Assembly: GCA_003117195.1 (NCBI GenBank)
Contig: BDSI01000068.1
Span: 509,689 to 573,688 of the forward strand
DNA length: 64,000 nucleotides
Direction: 5' to 3'
Source: Eudorina sp. 2006-703-Eu-15
Taxonomy: Eukaryota; Chlorophyta; Chlorophyceae; Chlamydomonadales; Volvocaceae
A model generated the notes under the pieces. It saw only the letters and a list, made by a program, of their open reading frames with translations, was not told where the DNA came from and searched no databases. This document shows, piece after piece, positions 58,600 to 64,000 of the stretch. The stretch's first letter is position 1. Every line of letters begins with the position of its first letter. The position numbers were made by a program, and so were the translations under genes.

Positions 58600-61500
58600 T
58601 ATCGTTTCCGCTTGAAATGGGTCTATGACCTGGTTTCGTTACTCATCGTCAATCGGCTGTGGAGATGTAGAATAGCGTTGCGAATGGATGACCGCTTTTT
58701 TCCATACGTCAACCCGCACCTACCTCCAGCAGCTTCAGGTCAACTGTCGCCAAAGCGTACCGTGCGACGCCAGATGACGTGTTCGAATCCATTCCAAGTG
58801 CTCTGAACTCGCAACGCGGGAATCAGGGGTCAAGCTTCTGCGGATGTACAAACCCGGCATTGCAACCGATACAACCAGAACGAGCTAGTATTGATGGTAC
58901 TTGTAATAAATCTACCGAACGTCACCGACAAACTTGCTTGAGACCGGGGCATGACGTGATGGCCAAGTTTCGACAAGTACGACGTCTGAGTGTTAGTTGT
59001 GAGCGTCGCATAGTTAGCAACTGCCACAGTGACAATATATGATATTTTGCATGTAAATAGAATTAATCCGATCTAGTGATCAACTGGTTCAACTTCAGAA
59101 ATGAATGCGACGTTCTTTGTACCTTCAGGGTAGCGCTATTCTCCACCCTTGATGACGAATGGAAATGAACCTGCAATCTATAGGCTGAAAATGATTTTTA
59201 ATGGTGCCAACTGAATGCATATAGTGGGCATGAGGACGGTGCAAATAATGGGGGCCCGGCGGTGGCGGAGCCAGGAGGGTAGGAATCTAGGAAATACAGT
59301 CGTGCACAGGTCGTGCAGGCCCATTTTTCTGGAGGGGGCGTGGTCGCCCAATCTACTTGCTTCCCCAATTTATCCCCTCGGCTACCCCAATTTAACCTTT
59401 TGGACAGGCCAATTTACGTACGGGGACACCCTTCCAATTTTACTTGTGCAAGCAGCCTGTCCCACACAGGTCCCAAGCTGTTTCCTTGCAATACCTGCAA
59501 CTCCTTCTTGCCTACAGCAGAGCATCTGACTTGTCTGCAAGGGACCAATACTCAGGACCTCATATCTCCGCCTGATAATACATTGTTCGGTAACCTTATT
59601 TTGTGCTCTATAAAGTTCGCGGTCCCTTGGGGCAAGTCGCGGGAAGTGGACCAACGGTTCATTCCCCAATTTTCGCCCAAAGCAGTGCCCAAAGCCACCG
59701 ATTTCAGCTTCTTGTTTTGTTGAGAGACCTTGAAATGTCCTTACCTATCCCTTTTAGGAATTAGACAGGCATATATATAGAACTATCATAATTCCCATAC
59801 AATGTTCATGATGTTTAAGCCGAAAGCCATGCAAATAGGATGTACAGTCTCCTTTTTTCGGGTTGTGCTGAAGTTACTGGGGCCTAACGTTCTTCGTCTT
59901 CCCATGAAATTCCTGTCTTTCATTTATAGTTTTGAGGTATTTATCATTTATTATAACAATATTGTAAGTCGCTTCGAGAAAAGCTTCGGCCAAGCGCGAG
60001 AATTTTCGAATTGTGCCTTAACAAACGGGTCAGTGGAGCCACCCTGAGGCCACCCTGATGATAGTGGACACGAAATGGGAGAGTTACAGAAATAGGGCAT
60101 CCAATATCCAAAACACGCCGATTTCGGCCTCCGTTGGCACCGAGGTCGACTTTTGACCAAATCGTCAACAATACTCTTTCAGGCGTCAGTGCTATCTCAA
60201 ATGTCAGCTTACTGCCGTCGGTTAGCACGAACAACGACCGCGCACCAATGGTTCATTTGCGATGTCTTCAAGTTTCCCTTACTTCAAGGAATACATTGAG
60301 GCCTAGTATATACCCTGGCAAGGCAAGCTGAGAGTAAGAGGCAGGTTCAGAATTCTGGTTTGACGGCCGCTCTATGTAGGCCATAAACAGGGTCCGGCGG
60401 ACCCGGATTGTACGACCGGCGGACCGAAGGCGGACCTGAATTATGTGCCTTCCGGTCCGCCGCAGAAGAACACGAACATATTCCTTGAAATGATGCTATT
60501 CTCAAGTATTGTTTGCATCAATTTGAAGTCCTTATCGTGCAGATTGTTCTGCGCTTTTGTTTGTTCGGTCCTGCCGGACCTGCTTTATAGTCGCAACGTT
60601 GACTTGCGTCAACTAACTAACACGATGTTTGCTAAATAACGTATTATTGTATAGCGTTTAATCTCCGTTTATGTGGACCGTTTCGCTGTAGGACATTCAC
60701 TCGGCAAAAGCAGAACGTATCCGCGCGCTGCTCTTACAGGATCAGCAGCGGGCACCATATAAAATTTGTTCCCTGCTTTATTCCATGAATTTGCAACATG
60801 TCGGGTGACCCAGGCGCCTCCCGTACGATAGCTCCAACTCGATAAGCCCGCACGCAGGCCGTGTCCAGCGACCTAACAAACGCTCCTAAGGTGTTTGCAA
60901 ACACGAGGGGCGAAGCCTGGTGCCGAAACGGGCTCGACGCCAGGTCGCAACACGCGAGTCCGCCGGAGCGTCCGCCTTAGGTCGCAGAGGTGGACGAGCG
61001 TGTACGGCGCCCGGTCCGCCGGCACCCGATATGATCTTATAAACGCCCAACCTCAGTCCTATCTGAGGGTACCCACGGGAGTCAGATTTCAGGTAATCGT
61101 TATACGGGCCGCGTCACGGCGCCGTGTAACGGATAAACAATTTTGTGTATAAATACTTTATTAGCAAGTACCAAGGGTATCCATGTCCACGGCATTGAAG
61201 ATTTGGATACGCGTATATGGTGTATGGCTCTGCCCGTTCACCCCTCTTTGAGATTGAATCCATGATTCCATCAGAACTGCATCACCTTGCGTGTGGCGTA
61301 GCATGTTTTATATTGTAACCCCCAAATTTCCATTTGCATGATTGGCCCCACGCGCAGCTTGTCGTTGTGCCGCTGCGTCAGCGTCGCATGGACAAGGTGA
61401 GTCGCTCGTGCAAAATAATGTCGCTGGGCAACCGAGATTACAGTGATACCGTTCAGTTCGCCGGGTATCGGCGACATTGCATCACGATATCGCCTTGATG

Positions 61501-61928
61501 AAAGCTTTTGACAATGAACTTATACCAAATGGACACTATGCATTGGCTACTTGCCGATTGAACACGGCATGGTCTTGCGCAGGGCGGTCGGTACGTCCGC
61601 AAAATCGCATTCCTATACCTATACGTTGACAAGTTCCGGTCTATTTGCTGTGCATAAACTTGATGCAAAATTATGTGTTCCCCCTCTCTCGACGACAACG
61701 ACGCATGCCTAGCTATAGGTGTCGATTTTCCGCCGTCCGCGCTATGCGTTCTCTTACGCTTGGCCGTTGTGATCTTGTCTCTTATACCCATAGTCCCGAC
61801 CGGGCGTCCAACTGCTCACCCATCGTCGGGCGGGGTCGTGCAGCCATACCGGCCAACACACCAGGTTACCAGCGCGCCAGGATTGCCTCTCCTTTAAACC
61901 GCACCAGACCGCCGAAGCACGTGAACCT
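58600..61928. other. Gene-poor spacer between the duplicated segments
   Basis: No exon is recognised. GGCGGACC-rich palindromic sequence occurs near 60390-60465 (GGTCCGCC and GGCGGACC words facing each other). The rest is moderately AT-rich and repeat-poor. Confidence 0.45.
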
Positions 61929-63696
61929 TAGAAGACTCTCCCTTGTACTCAAGTATTGGTGCTGCAAACAGAAGGAAAGCGAGGATCAGGGTTCCCAGCT
62001 GTCCGCAGCTTCTGTCGCGCCTGGCTAACACGAGCCTGCGTGCCATGGGACGCTCCTGCCGCAGTGGGCGATTGAGACGTGCTGAAATATCTCCTTGACT
62101 TGGAGTGCTGGACCGTAATGCAGGGCAGGGGTGGTTATTCCGGCCCTACGTGCCGGTCAGTGCCTGGCCCGTGTGCCCCTCCGGTGCCCCCTCCTCCTAG
62201 GGTCTTGGACCTCTCGGTAACCCTTAGAACTACTCACACGTACCAGCGAGCAACCGTCAACCGCTGCCCAGTCCCACGGCACCCTGGCGTCCTGTCTCGT
62301 GTTTGTGGCTCCTTGACCCCACTACTGCCCGAACCGCCTTGAGGCCAAGCAGCACCGCGGTGCGTGCGTTTTCGTGGACACGTTCATCGGAAGGGTCACT
62401 CTTTTCGCGTCCGCACAACCGACAGCATCAAGAGGCATCCCGGGGAGTCACGTCACGCTGCCTCATGAGCACAAAACCCATCGCTGCCGAGAAGAGCCCT
62501 CAGACCTAAAATACCGCAACCCGTGGAGCCGCGGTTCACAGCACAGGCCCCGCGCCACGGCCCCAAGCAACTCGGCATTTGACATCCCATGACTTCGTAG
62601 TTAGCATCTTCAATCGGACCGACCGTTGCCACCGCGTACTACCGAAGGTGTCGAGCAAACCTTGTTCGTCGTACTTCCGTCGCCATATCCGCAATCAAAC
62701 AACAGCAAACACAGCAATCGCAGGGCCAATGGCCAAACCTTGATGTACACTTGCAGCCCGACCATGTCTGTATGCCTTGGAGCCAAAAAACGATCAACAT
62801 CGCAAACGTCCAGTCCACATGTCTGGAACACGCTGGAACAGCTTCCATGCAAGTTTGGCTTCCAGCCACATGCCGTTGTTGGTACAAGCGCCAGCCCGGC
62901 GGTGTCCTTTCGGGCTGGCGGTGTGCTTTCAGCTGTATACACACACGCGGCTGCTTGCGAATTGTCGTACACCCACGACTATTGTCGTACATTAGACGGT
63001 GTAACCCTCACAACGGCAATTAATTTAAAAACGTGGACCAATGAGGAAGGGCGAAGTGGCGTACGCAACATGGCGTGTGCCGTACAAGATTGCTCACAAA
63101 AAACAGCCGGTCTCCGAAGTCCTGCAGTCGCCGTGAGTCTGGCACGTAACCGGATTGTCGTACATGTAGTTGGTGTCATGTATGCCATCGCACCGGCCTT
63201 CCACGAGTCTTCCAGGTACGACAGACAACACGGGTTATTGGTCAGTGCACTCCTACGGCCACGCAGTAGTGGTACTATGATACTGACCGAGGTTAAATAC
63301 ATCCGGAACAGGCCACAACTACCAAAGCTCGCGCTCTATCGAGGACAAGAGCTGCACCCCAAGCAAGTGGCTGGCCCCGCCACCGCAACAAGTCACACCC
63401 AAGCCGGTGTCTATTTAGCTGCAAGCGGAACCCGCTCATAAAGCGCATCAAGGGTTTAGGACTAGGCGAATGCGCGCGTGAAGCCAAGAACATCTGGACG
63501 CGACAAACAAGTCACCACATTAAGCCACTTAGGCAAAGCATTCAGAGCATAGCATTCGTTGGATTGCACACAGCGCAACTGCAACCTGCCAACCACACAA
63601 CTTCAGGAACATGCTGCACACGGCACCTCCCGATCCCGCATACCGGTTACCGGTGCCCACAGGGACCCCATCGAGGCTGTCCTACCTGCCGGCATC
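61929..63696. repeat. 1.8-kb duplicated segment, copy 2
   Basis: The partner of 54957-56771, about 7 kb downstream in direct orientation. It carries the same hairpin (62890-62919) and the same conserved minus-strand frame (about 63300-63440). It lacks the stretch near 55700-55800 of copy 1 and has its own small insertions. The last stretch, from about 63300 to the end, is nearly identical between copies. Confidence 0.85.
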
Positions 63697-64000
63697 TCGG
63701 GCATCACGACGTGACATCATTACGTGACATCATCGCAAGCAGCGCGAGCATATGCAAATGCGCCCGCACACATATTATCCAACACATTTTCGAACAATCC
63801 GAATAGACAGGCCAACACCTGGACGCAAACGCGTGCGTTGCAGCAGCTCACCGCGCATCGCAGCAGCTGAGTACGGCCCGGCAGCCCCGTACGGGGCCTG
63901 TATGGGCTCCCGATGGCAGCACGCCGAGGGCCCGGCGGCAGGGCCCGACAGGCGATCTGCGAATGCCGCACGAACAGTGATGAACAGCAAGCAGACCCCG
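63697..64000. other. Terminal 300 bases, no gene recognised
   Basis: A short direct repeat ACGTGACATCAT occurs near 63709 and 63723; otherwise nothing is recognised. Confidence 0.4.

Noticed and set aside
59313..59723. 136-codon plus-strand frame
   Set aside because: Biased, no ATG context or domain, and no splice partners; probably chance.
54957..63696. A complete LTR retrotransposon with 1.8-kb LTRs
   Set aside because: No TG...CA ends, no target duplication, no PBS or polypurine tract and no gag-pol in the interior were found.

Overview
The window looks like nuclear DNA of a volvocine-type (chlamydomonadalean) green alga. The evidence is very GC-rich multi-exon genes with GT-AG introns, Gly/Ala/Pro-rich low-complexity exons, TGTAA poly(A) signals downstream of two genes, an expanded ankyrin-repeat gene family, long (CA)n tracts and L1-like retrotransposon remnants. 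This assignment is an inference from style and gene families; no marker gene fixes the species.

Layout. Positions 1-8938 (+) hold a 12-exon gene (N-terminus outside the window) for a ~1,911-residue armadillo-repeat protein with huge low-complexity linkers; every exon junction I checked keeps frame. 9-12.5 kb is mostly intergenic, with one unrecognised minus-strand coding exon (11008-11532). 12.5-16.2 kb is a nest of three 5'-truncated copies of one non-LTR retrotransposon, each starting at the edge of a (CA)n tract and ending in (CA)n; the middle copy keeps the C-terminal 540 codons of the reverse-transcriptase protein. 17.5-21.7 kb (-) is an intact five-exon gene for a Golgi-type fucosyltransferase-like enzyme (561 aa). 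23.1-25.2 kb and 31.0-33.2 kb (-) are two large ankyrin-repeat genes, the first with frame disruptions, the second intact with a poly(A) signal. 25.2-30.9 and 33.2-37.8 kb are gene-poor and rich in short tandem and palindromic words.

From 38 kb onward the window is a repeat graveyard with small ankyrin-family genes and fragments, all on the minus strand (42.4, 49.5, 53.6-54.5 and perhaps 58.2 kb). It holds LINE 3' ends with (CATT)n tails, a decayed reverse transcriptase whose catalytic box reads YAGD, and a ~1.8 kb duplicated segment (54.96-56.77 and 61.93-63.70 kb).

The most interesting result is a pair of miniature LTR elements (38141-38689 and 56967-57251). Each has short LTRs starting TGTA and ending TACA/GCA, a 5-bp target-site duplication, the same 13-base primer-binding-site-like sequence just inside the LTR, and tRNA T-arm-like (Pol III B-box) sequence behind it. 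They look like a TRIM family that carries tRNA-derived modules. The genes here do not form one pathway; the recurring themes are ankyrin-family expansion and retroelement activity.
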